From assembly GCA_937138625.1 (NCBI GenBank), contig CAKZPF010000003.1, positions 434,001 through 498,000 of the forward strand: 64,000 nt of DNA, in the 5' to 3' direction. The position numbers and the translations under genes were made by a program. Of this stretch, positions 27,382 through 36,876 are shown in pieces. Position 1 is the first letter of the stretch. Each line of letters begins with the position of its first letter. Below the pieces are notes generated by a model, which saw only the letters and a list, made by a program, of their open reading frames with translations, was not told the DNA's origin and ran no database searches. The DNA is from an uncultured Caulobacteraceae bacterium. GTDB taxonomy: Bacteria; Pseudomonadota; Alphaproteobacteria; Caulobacterales; Caulobacteraceae.

Positions 27382-28857
27382 ATGACCGCCGCCCCGACCC
27401 CACACAATCACCAAGAAGACACCCGCGACCCTGACGAGCTGCGCCTCGAATGCGGTGTGTTTGGTGTCTTTGGTGCGGCGGACGCCAGTGTGCTGGTGAC
27501 ACTGGGTCTGCATGCCCTGCAGCATCGCGGACAAGAAGCCTGCGGCATTGCCAGTTTTGATGGGCACTTTCACAACGAACGCCGCCACGGCCTGGTGGGT
27601 GATAACTTCACCAATGCGGACCTGGCCAAACACCTGCCCGGTACCGCCGCCATCGGCCACACACGATACTCGACGGCAGGCGGCGCGGGCGTGCGCAATC
27701 TGCAACCGATGTTTGCGGATTTGTCCTGTGGTGGCTTTGCGGTGGCCCACAATGGAAACCTGACAAATTACATGACCCTACGCAAGCAACTCGTTGAAGA
27801 TGGGGCGATTTTTCAGTCCACATCTGACAGCGAAGTGATCTTGCAATTGGTGGCCCGATCGCGCGAGGCCCGGGTCGTTGATCGCTTTGTCGATGCCTTG
27901 AAGCAGATCATTGGCGGCTATGCGCTGGTGGCCATGACCAACAAAAAGCTGATCGGGGCCCGTGACCCCCTGGGCATTCGTCCGCTGGTGATGGGCGAGC
28001 TTGAGGGCGCGACCATTTTTGCCTCGGAAAGTTGTGCGCTCGATATCATCGGGGCCAAGTTCATTCGCGACCTGGAACCCGGCGAGGTGGTGGTGGTCGA
28101 CACCGAGGGCGTGCGCTCATTGAAACCTTTCCCAGACGCGCGCTTACGGCCCTGCATTTTCGAATATGTCTATTTCGCCCGCCCCGACAGCATCGTGAAC
28201 GGCAAAAGCGTCTATGAAGCCCGCAAACAGATGGGCCATCAACTGGCGCGCGAATTTCCGGCGGATGTTGATGTGATCGTGCCCGTGCCCGACAGTGGCG
28301 TGCCGGCCGCACTGGGATATGCCCAAGAGGCCCAAATCCCTTATGAATTGGGGATTATCCGCAACCATTATGTGGGCCGCACCTTTATTCAGCCCACCCA
28401 AAACGTACGCCAGTTGGGTGTGCGCTTGAAGCACTCAGCCAATCGTTCGGTGCTGGCCGGCAAGCGTGTGGTTCTGGTGGACGACAGTGTGGTGCGGGGC
28501 ACAACCTCGGTGAAGATTGTGCGCATGGTCCGCGAAGCGGGTGCCAAGGAAGTGCACCTGCGCATCGCCTGCCCGCCCATTACGCACCCAGATTTTTATG
28601 GCATCGACATGCCGGACCGGGAAAAGCTGTTGGCCGCCACCCAAAGCTTGGAGGAAATGACCAAAACGCTCGAGGTTGACAGCCTGGGCTTTTTATCCGT
28701 CGAGGGGTTGTACCACGCCTTGGGCTCGGGCCCCCGCAACGCCGAGGCCCCACAATACACCGACCATTATTTCACCGGGGATTACCCCACCGCCCTGCCC
28801 GACCAAGAGCTGTTGGGCATCGATAAAACCCATATCAGCTATTTGGTGGACGCATGA
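27382..28857 (+). CDS. purF: Amidophosphoribosyltransferase
   Basis: First committed step of purine synthesis: PRPP plus glutamine gives phosphoribosylamine. 491 residues; the N-terminal nucleophile is C24 in LECGVFGVFGA, so a propeptide of about 23 residues must be removed. The glutaminase domain shows HALQHRGQEACGI and AIGHTRYSTAGG, and the PRPP-binding motif is VVLVDDSVVRGTTSVKI. The cvpA-purF-SDR order is common. It overlaps the SDR gene by four bases. Confidence 0.97.
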   Translation: MTAAPTPHNHQEDTRDPDELRLECGVFGVFGAADASVLVTLGLHALQHRGQEACGIASFDGHFHNERRHGLVGDNFTNADLAKHLPGTAAIGHTRYSTAGGAGVRNLQPMFADLSCGGFAVAHNGNLTNYMTLRKQLVEDGAIFQSTSDSEVILQLVARSREARVVDRFVDALKQIIGGYALVAMTNKKLIGARDPLGIRPLVMGELEGATIFASESCALDIIGAKFIRDLEPGEVVVVDTEGVRSLKPFPDARLRPCIFEYVYFARPDSIVNGKSVYEARKQMGHQLAREFPADVDVIVPVPDSGVPAALGYAQEAQIPYELGIIRNHYVGRTFIQPTQNVRQLGVRLKHSANRSVLAGKRVVLVDDSVVRGTTSVKIVRMVREAGAKEVHLRIACPPITHPDFYGIDMPDREKLLAATQSLEEMTKTLEVDSLGFLSVEGLYHALGSGPRNAEAPQYTDHYFTGDYPTALPDQELLGIDKTHISYLVDA

Positions 28858-29585
28858 CCCTGGAAACTTCGCAACGCCTGGCGGTGGTCACCGGCGCCAC
28901 ACGCGGTTTGGGCTGGGCGTCGGCGGTGACCCTTGCCGAGGCTGGATATCACATTGTGGGCTTGGGACGCACCGTCGGCGCGCTTGAGGAATTGGACGAT
29001 CTGATCCTGAAGCAGACCGGCCAGCGCGCCACCCTGGTGCCCGCGGATTTGCAGGAACACGACACCATCGATCGCCTGGGGGCGCTGTTGTATGATCGCT
29101 TTGGTCGGGTGGATGCCTTGGTGATGGCGGCGGGTCTGTTGGGGGGTCTTAGTCCTGTGGGGCATTTCACGCCCAAAACCTGGTCACAGGTCATGGATGT
29201 CAATCTAACGGCCAATTATCGCCTGATCCGCTCGCTTGACCCGTTGCTGCGGCAATCACAGGCCGGGCGCGTGGTGGCGTTTTCCTCGGGCATCACTCAA
29301 CGCCCACGGGCCTATTGGGGGGCCTATGCGGCCAGCAAAGCAGGCCTTGAGGCCATGATCCGTTGCTATGCCGACGAGATGATCTCGACGCCCGTACGCG
29401 CCAATCTGTTGAACCCTGGTCCCATGGCCACCACCATGCGCAAACAGGCCTTTCCTGGCGAAAACCAAGACACCCTGCACGCGCCTGAGAAGATTGGCCC
29501 GCTGGTGCTGGAGATGTGTTCCCCTGAGTTCACGGGAACAGGGGACCTGATCAATTTAAAAGACTGGGCAGCAGAAACGGCTTAG
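28854..29585 (+). CDS. Short-chain dehydrogenase/reductase
   Basis: 243-residue classical SDR with cofactor loop TGATRGLGWASAV, an MAAGLLGG segment in place of the usual NAAG, and the active-site Tyr/Lys in GAYAASKAGLEAM. The FSSGI segment supplies the catalytic Ser. It is translationally coupled to purF (ATGA), and an SDR in this position is frequent in alphaproteobacteria, but its substrate is unknown. It is convergent with the glycosyltransferase-like gene, overlapping it by four bases. Confidence 0.88.
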   Translation: MTLETSQRLAVVTGATRGLGWASAVTLAEAGYHIVGLGRTVGALEELDDLILKQTGQRATLVPADLQEHDTIDRLGALLYDRFGRVDALVMAAGLLGGLSPVGHFTPKTWSQVMDVNLTANYRLIRSLDPLLRQSQAGRVVAFSSGITQRPRAYWGAYAASKAGLEAMIRCYADEMISTPVRANLLNPGPMATTMRKQAFPGENQDTLHAPEKIGPLVLEMCSPEFTGTGDLINLKDWAAETA

Positions 29586-30682
29586 TTCAGATCACAAATG
29601 GCCACCAAATCACGGGCGCGGGCCTGCCAGTCAAAGGGGCTCGGGGCATCGGGCGTGATGGTGTGATCACCGTTTGGTCGCTCGCGGAAGGTGTCCGCCA
29701 GCGCAATCGGCGAGGTCACCGCCATCATCGGCACCCCAGCGTCTGACAATGTATGTTGCAGGGCAGGCGTGCCATTGCACACCACACCACAGCCCGCCAG
29801 GGCCGCCGTCAGGGGGCGTTCGTGCAAGCCCTCAGAAAACAAGGGGTTGTCATGCAGCACCCAGCGGAAATTGGTCATCAAATTGGGCATATCGGCAAAG
29901 GCCACCGGGCCAACACTGCGGGCCTTGGGCAAAACCTCGTCCCAGCCGGCGCCACACACCGTTAAGGGCAATTTTTTTTCAAGCGCCGTGGTGGCGTAGG
30001 CCAAGCGTCGCTGATTGCGAAGCGAGTCAAACACCGCCGGCAAAATCAAACAGGCCTCGCGGGTCAGTTCATCAATCTTTGTGGCCTCACGGTAGTGGCG
30101 AATGACCTCGATATCCGTTGCCGTGGGCATGGCACACAGACTTTCATAGAGATCCATGTGATCATCGCTCAGATGCGGGCGCAGCTCATTGTGTTGGTGG
30201 GTGCGCAGCTGCGCCTGGGGCATGACCGAGGCCGGAAACAACAAACGATCTTGCCGCGCTGCCCAGGGTACGGCCCCCACGCTGGGCCGCGTGCCCGCAT
30301 GCAACAAGGGCATGGCATGCCGAATACCCAAGCCTTGCAGAAAACGCGCGTGCGCCGGATCGATGGTCAGGATTACACCAGCTTCGGCCAAATAGCCCAA
30401 GCGCGCCATGTGATAAAGTGGATGGTCCAGCAACCAAAAGACCTGCAAGGCCCGCTGGGCGGGGTGATCATCCGGCAAGGCCATCAACAAGCCATTGATG
30501 CTGAAAATCACGACTTGGCCGTCGTGATCACACAGCCTGGCCAATTCGTCAGGCGCATCGGCTGTCGTGACATCCAGCAACACGGCCTCGTGGCCCAAGG
30601 CGCGCAAGGCCTCGGCCAGATGGCCGGTGAACACCCGCGCCACGTCATAGCGAAACACACTGTGATAAAGGATGAACCGCAC
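29582..30682 (-). CDS. Glycosyltransferase-like protein (CgeB-type, GT-B fold), specificity unknown
   Basis: 366 residues with no signal or membrane segment. The layout suits a GT-B glycosyltransferase of the family with a spore-maturation CgeB-like C-terminus. The N-terminal half alternates short hydrophobic strands (VVIFSINGLLMALPDDHPAQ, VFWLLDHPLYHM, GVILTIDPAHARFL). The C-terminal half holds KLPLTVCGAGWDE, WVLHDNPLFSEGLHERPLTA and CGVVCNGTPALQHTL, the usual donor-binding region. It is three bases from der. Acceptor and donor cannot be inferred. Confidence 0.6.
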   Translation of the reverse strand: MRFILYHSVFRYDVARVFTGHLAEALRALGHEAVLLDVTTADAPDELARLCDHDGQVVIFSINGLLMALPDDHPAQRALQVFWLLDHPLYHMARLGYLAEAGVILTIDPAHARFLQGLGIRHAMPLLHAGTRPSVGAVPWAARQDRLLFPASVMPQAQLRTHQHNELRPHLSDDHMDLYESLCAMPTATDIEVIRHYREATKIDELTREACLILPAVFDSLRNQRRLAYATTALEKKLPLTVCGAGWDEVLPKARSVGPVAFADMPNLMTNFRWVLHDNPLFSEGLHERPLTAALAGCGVVCNGTPALQHTLSDAGVPMMAVTSPIALADTFRERPNGDHTITPDAPSPFDWQARARDLVAICDLN

Positions 30683-30684
30683 GG

Positions 30685-32037
30685 CTATCGTTTACGCTGA
30701 TCTGCCTTATCGGCATAGGGGTTTTTGCCACCACGCACCCACAGGCGGATGGGCGTACCCCAGATATCGAACGTGTCGCGGATGCCATTGATCAGATACC
30801 GCCGATAACTGTCAGGCAAGCGATCGGCCTTGCTGGCCATCAAAATAAAGGTCGGCGGTCGGGTTTTGGTTTGGCTGATGTATTTGGGACGAATGCGCCG
30901 CCCGTTGACCACAGGCGCGGGATGGCGATCAATGGCGGTCTGCAGCCACACATTCAGGTCCGGCGTTTTCACCCGCGCGTTCCACTGCCGATAGGCCTCC
31001 ATCACGCTGGGCATCAAACGGTCCAGACCCCAGCCGGTTTGGGCAGACAAGGCCACCAGCTCGGCGCCCTTCACTTGGGGCAGCAATTCGGTGAAGCGTT
31101 TTTTATACTCGGCGAGCATAGCCTGGGGCTCGTCCACCAGATCCCATTTCGACAACACCACCACAACCGCGCGGCCTTCGCGTTCGCACAGATCAATGAT
31201 GGATAGGTCTTGATCCTCGAAGGGATGGGTGGCGTCCAACAACACCACCACCACCTCGGCCAGGCGAATGGCCCGCAGGCTGTCAGCCACCGACATTTTT
31301 TCCAATGGGTCATCAATTTTGGCGCGTTTGCGCATACCGGCGGTGTCCACCAGCCGGATCTCGCGATCCTCGTATACCCAATTCACCGCCACCGCGTCGC
31401 GGGTGATGCCGGCCTCGGGCCCTGTGACCAGGCGCTCTTGCTGCAGCAGGGTATTGATCAGCGTGGATTTTCCCGCATTGGGCCGCCCCACGATGGCCAT
31501 GCGCAGGGGCGGCACTTCGCCCTCTTCCTTGGGGATGTCATCCTCGGGCCAATGGGCGCGCAACGCCTGGTAAAGCTCGGTCAGCCCTTCGCCGTGTTCG
31601 GCGGAAATGCCCAAGGGATCACCAAAGCCAAGGCTGTAGGCTTCCATGCGCCCATCATCGCCACCTTTGCCCTCGGATTTATTGGCCAGCAGAATAATGG
31701 GCTTGTTCTTTTTGCGCAGGATGGCGGCAAATTGCTCGTCCAAACCCGTGACGCCGGTGCGCGCATCCATGACGAACAAACAGATGTCGGCCTCGTCGAT
31801 GGCGGCCTCGGTCTGGGCGCGCATGCGCGCGGGCAAGGTGGTGCCGGTTTCATCCTCGAAACCCGCCGTGTCAATCAATTGAAACTCAAGATCCGCCAAA
31901 GACCCTGGCGCAAACCGACGATCTCGGGTCACACCAGGCCGATCCTCGACAATGGCCAAGCGTTTCCCCGCCAGGCGATTGAACAGGGTCGACTTGCCAA
32001 CATTGGGTCGGCCGATGATGGCAAGGGTCACAGTCAT
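30685..32037 (-). CDS. der: Ribosome-assembly GTPase Der (EngA)
   Basis: Double-domain GTPase needed for 50S maturation. 450 residues with two G domains: GRPNVGKSTLFN, DTAGFED and NKSEG in the first; GRPNAGKSTLIN, DTAGMRKRAKI and SKWDLVDE in the second. A KH-like C-terminal domain ends RLWVRGGKNPYADK. The bamB gene lies four bases upstream, in the usual panB-TPR-bamB-der alphaproteobacterial order. Confidence 0.97.
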   Translation of the reverse strand: MTVTLAIIGRPNVGKSTLFNRLAGKRLAIVEDRPGVTRDRRFAPGSLADLEFQLIDTAGFEDETGTTLPARMRAQTEAAIDEADICLFVMDARTGVTGLDEQFAAILRKKNKPIILLANKSEGKGGDDGRMEAYSLGFGDPLGISAEHGEGLTELYQALRAHWPEDDIPKEEGEVPPLRMAIVGRPNAGKSTLINTLLQQERLVTGPEAGITRDAVAVNWVYEDREIRLVDTAGMRKRAKIDDPLEKMSVADSLRAIRLAEVVVVLLDATHPFEDQDLSIIDLCEREGRAVVVVLSKWDLVDEPQAMLAEYKKRFTELLPQVKGAELVALSAQTGWGLDRLMPSVMEAYRQWNARVKTPDLNVWLQTAIDRHPAPVVNGRRIRPKYISQTKTRPPTFILMASKADRLPDSYRRYLINGIRDTFDIWGTPIRLWVRGGKNPYADKADQRKR

Positions 32038-32040
32038 GAT

Positions 32041-33426
32041 TTATCGGATGGCCACCAAATCGCCATTGTCCAGCAGCACCAACGCCGATTCATCCACCAC
32101 CACAGGCGAAATATAGGCAGGGGCACCCAGCTTGATGGTTTTCACCGGCTCGCCGGATTTGGCATCGAAAACACGGGCAAAGCCCTCGGTCGAGACCACA
32201 ACCAAGCGTCCATCCAGCATCACGGGTCCCGCCCAAACGATGCGGCCCTTTTTCTTTTCAGGCTTTTCATAGGTGGGCAGCGGCCGGATCCAAAAGGCAT
32301 TGCCGGTGTCTTTGTTCAGGGCCACCAGCTCCTGATCCGTGGTCACCAAATACACCGCGTCACCCGCCACATAAGGCGTTTGAATGCTGCCCGCCGGCAC
32401 CGACCAACGAATGGTGCCGGTGCGCAAATCAATGGCCGACATCACGCCAGAATGACTGGCGGCATAAACCGTGCCCTCGCTGACGGCCACACCGCCGGCT
32501 ATGTCATTGATACTGGCGAGCGCATTGGTACGCGCGGCCCGTGTCAGGCCCTCGACCCATAAATCCCGGCCACTTTCAGCGCGGATGGCGATGACCTCGC
32601 CCGAGCCAAAGGGTGCCACCACCGTGTCACCAAAGACCGCCGGCGCCGGTGACGTGGCCACGCGGGCCGATTCGGCCAAGCTTTGGTAGGTCCACAACAC
32701 CTCGCCCGACAAGGTGTCAAAGGCATAGATCTCGTTTTCATCACTGATGGCGAACACACGCCCACTCGCCACGGCAGGCGCCGACGACATCGGTGCCGAG
32801 GTTTCCTGGGCCCAGATCACCTGACCACTTTGGGCATCCAGGGCAAACACCCCGCCAAAGCCCGACGTGATGTAAACCCGCCCACCGCTGGTGGCCACAC
32901 CGCCACCGATAGCGACCTTGTCGCGGCCCTTGATGGACGGCACCTCATAGGACCACAGCTTATCGCCCGAACGCACATCAAAGGCATAAAGGCGCTGTTG
33001 GCTGTCGAAAATGAACATGCGGCCCTGATCGACGACAGGCTGCGCCGTCAGGCGATCATACCGCCCGGAGCCATCAACCACACCGCGTTTCCACAAGACC
33101 TCCAGGGGGCCAGTGGCCATCGCATTGCCCACCACCCGGGTCGGGCCGCCGCCGGCTTGGGTCCAGGTGCTGATGGGCACGGGCGTGGGCACAAAGGTGT
33201 CGACGCCCGCCAAGGTGGGCGAGACCTTAAGGCTTTGTTCGAAGTTCAGGATGGAAATGCGGCTTTCATCCTCTTTGATCTCTTTGGTCGGTTTTTTGTC
33301 CTTGAAAGGCAAAATGGTCTCAATGCGGGTTTCAAAGGCCGCACAACTGCTGAGAGCCAACGCCGCAGCTCCCAAAAGGCCCATACGCATCCAAGGGGTC
33401 GAGACAGCATTCATCCAACGCATCAT
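32041..33426 (-). CDS. bamB: Outer-membrane assembly lipoprotein BamB-like (PQQ beta-propeller)
   Basis: Lipoprotein of the Bam complex that helps outer-membrane protein insertion. About 461 residues. Signal with lipobox LALSSC, then a beta-propeller with repeated strands such as VDQGRMFIFDSQQRLYAFDV, GRVYITSGFGGVFALDAQ, GRVFAISDENEIYAFDT and GTVYAASHSGVMSAIDL. Several in-frame starts exist (33432 GTG, 33426 and 33423 ATG); the ATG at 33426 follows GGAG. The start overlaps or abuts the stop of the TPR gene, consistent with coupling. Confidence 0.9.
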   Translation of the reverse strand: MMRWMNAVSTPWMRMGLLGAAALALSSCAAFETRIETILPFKDKKPTKEIKEDESRISILNFEQSLKVSPTLAGVDTFVPTPVPISTWTQAGGGPTRVVGNAMATGPLEVLWKRGVVDGSGRYDRLTAQPVVDQGRMFIFDSQQRLYAFDVRSGDKLWSYEVPSIKGRDKVAIGGGVATSGGRVYITSGFGGVFALDAQSGQVIWAQETSAPMSSAPAVASGRVFAISDENEIYAFDTLSGEVLWTYQSLAESARVATSPAPAVFGDTVVAPFGSGEVIAIRAESGRDLWVEGLTRAARTNALASINDIAGGVAVSEGTVYAASHSGVMSAIDLRTGTIRWSVPAGSIQTPYVAGDAVYLVTTDQELVALNKDTGNAFWIRPLPTYEKPEKKKGRIVWAGPVMLDGRLVVVSTEGFARVFDAKSGEPVKTIKLGAPAYISPVVVDESALVLLDNGDLVAIR

Positions 33427-33428
33427 GA

Positions 33429-34136
33429 TCACTCCGCGGCTTCATCAGTCAGGGACGGGGCAGGATCTTTGCTGACCTCGGCCGGTTCTGATGATGGGTC
33501 CGGTTTGGCCATCATGGCCAAGGTGACATCGGCACGTTGACGCAGGCTTTCCGGCGCCTCCAATGACAAACGCAAACGTTCAAAAATCTGGCGGGCCTCG
33601 TCGGGTTGGCTGTCCATCAACAAGGTGGCGCGCAGCTCCTGGGCCGAAAAACGATACGGCGAGTCTTCGCCTTCAATCTTGGCCAAACGCTGCAAAGCGG
33701 CCTCGGGCTGATCATCAGCCAGAATATACGCCGCCTTCAAATGCGAGGTATCACGCAAAATTTGGTCACTGCTGGCGGCAATGGCATTGTCCAAAGCCGC
33801 AATGGCGTCATCAGGTTTTTCTTCGGCCAGGGCCAAATTGGCGAGCTGAATATGGGCCATGGCCTTGTAGACGGCCGGCCCTTCGGTCGACAAAGCCTCG
33901 AAGCCACTGCGGGCACCGGCGATGTCGCCTTGCTCGGCGGTGTTCAGGGCGTTTTGGTATTGCACGGCGGCGCTCTCGTGGGCCTTTTGCGACCAGGCTT
34001 GATAGCCTTTCAGCCCGCCCACCAACACGATCACCAAAATGGCGACACCCGCAATCCAGGGCCCATACCGTTTGGCCAGCGCCACCTGTTCGTCACGGCG
34101 CATGGCCTCGTCAACTTCATTGACAAATTCGTTCAT
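33429..34136 (-). CDS. YfgM-like membrane-anchored TPR protein
   Basis: 235 residues: cytoplasmic N-terminus (MNEFVNEVDEAMRRDEQVAL), one membrane helix (WIAGVAILVIVLVGGL), then helical repeats of the TPR type in the periplasm (YQNALNTAEQGDIAGARSGF and following). The family sits next to BamB in many proteobacteria and YfgM is linked to the Sec translocon and periplasmic chaperones. The C-terminus is acidic and low-complexity. Function here is inferred from family and context. Confidence 0.8.
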   Translation of the reverse strand: MNEFVNEVDEAMRRDEQVALAKRYGPWIAGVAILVIVLVGGLKGYQAWSQKAHESAAVQYQNALNTAEQGDIAGARSGFEALSTEGPAVYKAMAHIQLANLALAEEKPDDAIAALDNAIAASSDQILRDTSHLKAAYILADDQPEAALQRLAKIEGEDSPYRFSAQELRATLLMDSQPDEARQIFERLRLSLEAPESLRQRADVTLAMMAKPDPSSEPAEVSKDPAPSLTDEAAE

Positions 34137-34181
34137 CTCGACCCCATCATCTGGTGTTCAGTGATCTTTGTTTGGACGCGT

Positions 34182-35048
34182 TTACGCTGGCGATGTCAAG
34201 TCAGCACGCGCCTGATAACAGTGCTGGGCACTGGGAAAGGCCCGGGTGCGCACATCAGCGGCATACTGCGCCACGGCGTCCGTAATCTGTTGGCGTATCT
34301 CGCCATAGGGTTTGACGAATTTTGGCGTCCAAGCGAACATCCCCAGCATATCATCCACCACCAGCACCTGACCATCACACGCCGCCGAGGCCCCAATGCC
34401 AATGGTGGGAATGTGCAAGGCCCCGGTGATTTCCGTGGCCAGGGATTCGGTGACACCTTCGATCACCAGGGCAAAGGCTCCGGCATCCTCGATGGCTTTG
34501 GCGTTGGCCAGCACGGCTTGGCTTTGGTCTTGGCGCTTGCCTTTAACACGGAAGCCCCCATCACGGCGCGAGGCTTGGGGCAGTAAGCCCACATGCCCCA
34601 TCACCGGCACCCCGCGCGCGGTCAAAAACGCCACGGTTTCGGCCATCACGGCCGAGGTCTCAAGCTTGACGGCATCAGCCCCGGTTTTCTTCAGGACCCG
34701 CACGGCGGTGTCGTAGGCCACCTGCGGGCTCGCCTCGTAACTGCCAAAGGGCAAGTCCACCACCACCAGCGGTGCCTTTTGACCGTCGGGCAGGTCGGCC
34801 TGGGCCACGCCCCGCATCACGGCCTGGGCGTGCAGGATCATCATCTCAGGCGTAACCGACAGCGTATCCGGTAAACCATGCACCACCATGCCCAGGCTGT
34901 CGCCCACCAACAGCACATCACTATGAGGGGCCAGCAAGGCGGCCATGGGGGCGGTGTAGGCTGTTAAACTCACCAGTGGTGTGCCGCCCTTGCGGGCCTG
35001 CACGTCATGGGTGGTCAGTCGGTTGGATACGGTGGAAATTTTAGACAT
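34182..35048 (-). CDS. panB: 3-methyl-2-oxobutanoate hydroxymethyltransferase
   Basis: Makes ketopantoate from ketoisovalerate and methylene-THF in pantothenate synthesis. The 288-residue protein has LVSLTAYTAPMAALLAP, VLLVGDSLGMVVHG and the active-site region LVVVDLPFGSYEASPQ, then KLETSAVMAETVAFL and GHVGLLPQA. Upstream of the TPR gene by 45 bases. panC is not adjacent. Confidence 0.95.
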   Translation of the reverse strand: MSKISTVSNRLTTHDVQARKGGTPLVSLTAYTAPMAALLAPHSDVLLVGDSLGMVVHGLPDTLSVTPEMMILHAQAVMRGVAQADLPDGQKAPLVVVDLPFGSYEASPQVAYDTAVRVLKKTGADAVKLETSAVMAETVAFLTARGVPVMGHVGLLPQASRRDGGFRVKGKRQDQSQAVLANAKAIEDAGAFALVIEGVTESLATEITGALHIPTIGIGASAACDGQVLVVDDMLGMFAWTPKFVKPYGEIRQQITDAVAQYAADVRTRAFPSAQHCYQARADLTSPA

Positions 35049-35112
35049 AAGGCCTTATAGCCCAAAGTCTTGGCTCTGCCCAGTGGGGTCAACTCCACAC
35101 CCTTGGTGGATC

Positions 35113-35451
35113 TTAAGCGGACTGGGCGCAGGCATAGCCCACCCCCCCAAGCGCGGTGCCCAAGGCCAACAGCCCCAGCACAAAGCCCATCAGCCCCTGC
35201 CCCGCCAGGTCAAAGATCGGCAGCGGCCCACCCAACAATAGGGTGACAATGCCCCCCAGCAAGCAGGCCCCGGTCAGGACCCCCAGCCGCATCCAGCGGG
35301 CTTGGCGCTGTTGATGCTCGACCTGGGCCATCACACGATGCGTAAAACCAAAATCCACAGGCTCGTCCACCGGATCAGCAAACAGGGCCTTCAGGTCCGG
35401 ATCGAGATCTGGCGAAGGGGTTTGATGGTGGGTGTTTTGCATATGGGTCAT
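35113..35451 (-). CDS. Small membrane protein coupled to an ECF sigma factor (possible anti-sigma partner)
   Basis: 112 residues. A soluble N-terminal half (DPDLKALFADPVDEPVDFGF) is followed by two hydrophobic helices (LGVLTGACLLGGIVTLLL and GLMGFVLGLLALGTALGG). Its ATG overlaps the stop of the sigma gene (ATGA at 35451-35448), and that arrangement is typical of ECF sigma/anti-sigma pairs. It is short and lacks a recognisable zinc-binding anti-sigma motif, so the role is inference from context. The longer upstream frame is inside the sigma gene and is rejected. Confidence 0.65.
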   Translation of the reverse strand: MTHMQNTHHQTPSPDLDPDLKALFADPVDEPVDFGFTHRVMAQVEHQQRQARWMRLGVLTGACLLGGIVTLLLGGPLPIFDLAGQGLMGFVLGLLALGTALGGVGYACAQSA

Positions 35452-36050
35452 GAGGACACCTTTTGACTTTGGTCTGCAGATAGCAGGGTTTTTAACTTTT
35501 TCACACCCCGAGTGACGTGGGATTTCACCGTCCCCAGCGGCATGCCGGTCAGCTGAGCGGCTTCGGCGTGGCTGTACTCGCCCGCATAACATAACACCAC
35601 ACACAAACGTTCAGCCTCAGCCAAATGCCCCAGCGCCTTGTCGAGGTCGGCCTTTTCACCGGCGTATTTCGAGGGCTGCAGACGGTGCTGGTCCAGGGCC
35701 TCACCCTCGGCGGTTAGACCATCTTTCAGGCGCTTGTGTCGTTTATCCGTGCGCATGGCCATCAAAAACTGTGTGGTGGTGATGCGCTTCAGCCAGCCTT
35801 CGAAACTGCCTTGGCCTTTGAAGCTGCGCAGTTTGCGATGCGCGGTCAGAAAGGTTTCTTGGGCCATATCATCCGCCAGATCATCACGCCCCCCGCACAA
35901 CCGCCGAGCATAAAGCCGCACCGCCCCCTGGTGGGCGCGCACCAGACGGGTGAACGCGGCGGCGTCACCTGTCTGGGCCAAGACGATGTCTTGATGCGCC
36001 GTATCGTCGGGGGTGCTGATCACCGGTTTCACCTTTCGAGACCACAACAT
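35448..36050 (-). CDS. ECF-type RNA polymerase sigma factor
   Basis: About 200 residues with region 2 (FTRLVRAHQGAVRLYARRL and DDLADDMAQETFLTAHRKL) and region 4 (LCYAGEYSHAEAAQLTGMPL, then GTVKSHVTRGVKKLK), no region 3, as in extracytoplasmic-function sigma factors. The start is uncertain; ATG at 36050 is chosen over an upstream one that runs into the DUF6249 gene. The genes on either side encode small membrane proteins, so the three probably form one regulatory operon. The target promoters are unknown. Confidence 0.88.
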   Translation of the reverse strand: MLWSRKVKPVISTPDDTAHQDIVLAQTGDAAAFTRLVRAHQGAVRLYARRLCGGRDDLADDMAQETFLTAHRKLRSFKGQGSFEGWLKRITTTQFLMAMRTDKRHKRLKDGLTAEGEALDQHRLQPSKYAGEKADLDKALGHLAEAERLCVVLCYAGEYSHAEAAQLTGMPLGTVKSHVTRGVKKLKTLLSADQSQKVSS

Positions 36051-36082
36051 AGCAGATCTTTCGCTTTTGTGCGCGGGATTGC

Positions 36083-36619
36083 CTATTCCACCAGATCCAC
36101 TTGGTCTTTTTTGCGATTGATGGCCCACAACAGGGTGTGTGCGATGCCAATCATGGCGGGAATGGCGGCAATGCCCAGCAGCGGCCCGATGACTTCGCCA
36201 TCTTCAAGCGAAATCCCCAAAGACAACAGGGCAATACCCACACCGGCCCCGATGAGAATCAAACCCCGACGCAGGTCTTGGGTTGGCGTGCGAAACTCTT
36301 TGGGCGCCATGGCGCTGATGAACTCGGGCGGCAATTCCGTGCCATGTTCGATCGCGTGGCGAATGGTGGTTTGCACATCCTTGTGCTTTTTCAGCCCAAT
36401 GACCATCGGCATAATCACAATGAACCCGATCATCACGAAAAAGGCCAAAGGCACCAAGAGGGCCACCAGTTCGCCCATGATAGACGTGCCCCCCACATAT
36501 GATGTGTTTTCCAGGGCCGCTATAACCGCCGCGCGGGTGGCTTCGGCGGCCTCCGCCGCGGCTGGCGTGGCGGTGGGATCGGTTTGAATGGCCCCGTCCG
36601 TAATGGTAATCAATGACAT
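36083..36619 (-). CDS. DUF6249-like membrane protein
   Basis: 178 residues. After a soluble Ala-rich N-terminus there are hydrophobic helices at LVALLVPLAFFVMIGFIVIM, LILIGAGVGIALLSLGISL and IGPLLGIAAIPAMIGIAHTL. Between the first two is a conserved-looking cytoplasmic stretch (KHKDVQTTIRHAIEHGTELP, PEFI) that I associate with the DUF6249 family, often encoded beside ECF sigma factors. The function is unknown. The 257 bases upstream, to the divergent orphan gene at 36877, are AT-rich and contain no gene that I can support. Confidence 0.7.
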   Translation of the reverse strand: MSLITITDGAIQTDPTATPAAAEAAEATRAAVIAALENTSYVGGTSIMGELVALLVPLAFFVMIGFIVIMPMVIGLKKHKDVQTTIRHAIEHGTELPPEFISAMAPKEFRTPTQDLRRGLILIGAGVGIALLSLGISLEDGEVIGPLLGIAAIPAMIGIAHTLLWAINRKKDQVDLVE

Positions 36620-36876
36620 CTGTTTACTCCTGTGTTTTCCATGACGCCCTGTGCGTCCTTACCCCCTAGATGCAGGCATGCCCGGAATTGGATGCAGCCG
36701 GGTTGATATTTTTTGATCCATTCTGTTAGCCGTGGGCACAAAGCCCAAGGACATAAATTATGACACTAATATTCAAATGGGTGAATTTTTGTTACGCACC
36801 TTGATTTTTTGCCCATTTGATGGTCTTCTAAGCAGGTATTTATTTCGTTTTTTGATTTTTTTTGGAGTTAAAAGCT

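Noticed and set aside
31210..32562. 450-codon open frame on the plus strand
   Set aside because: It is the antisense shadow of der and bamB, both of which have all family motifs; its product is His/Gly/Gln-rich and has no domain.
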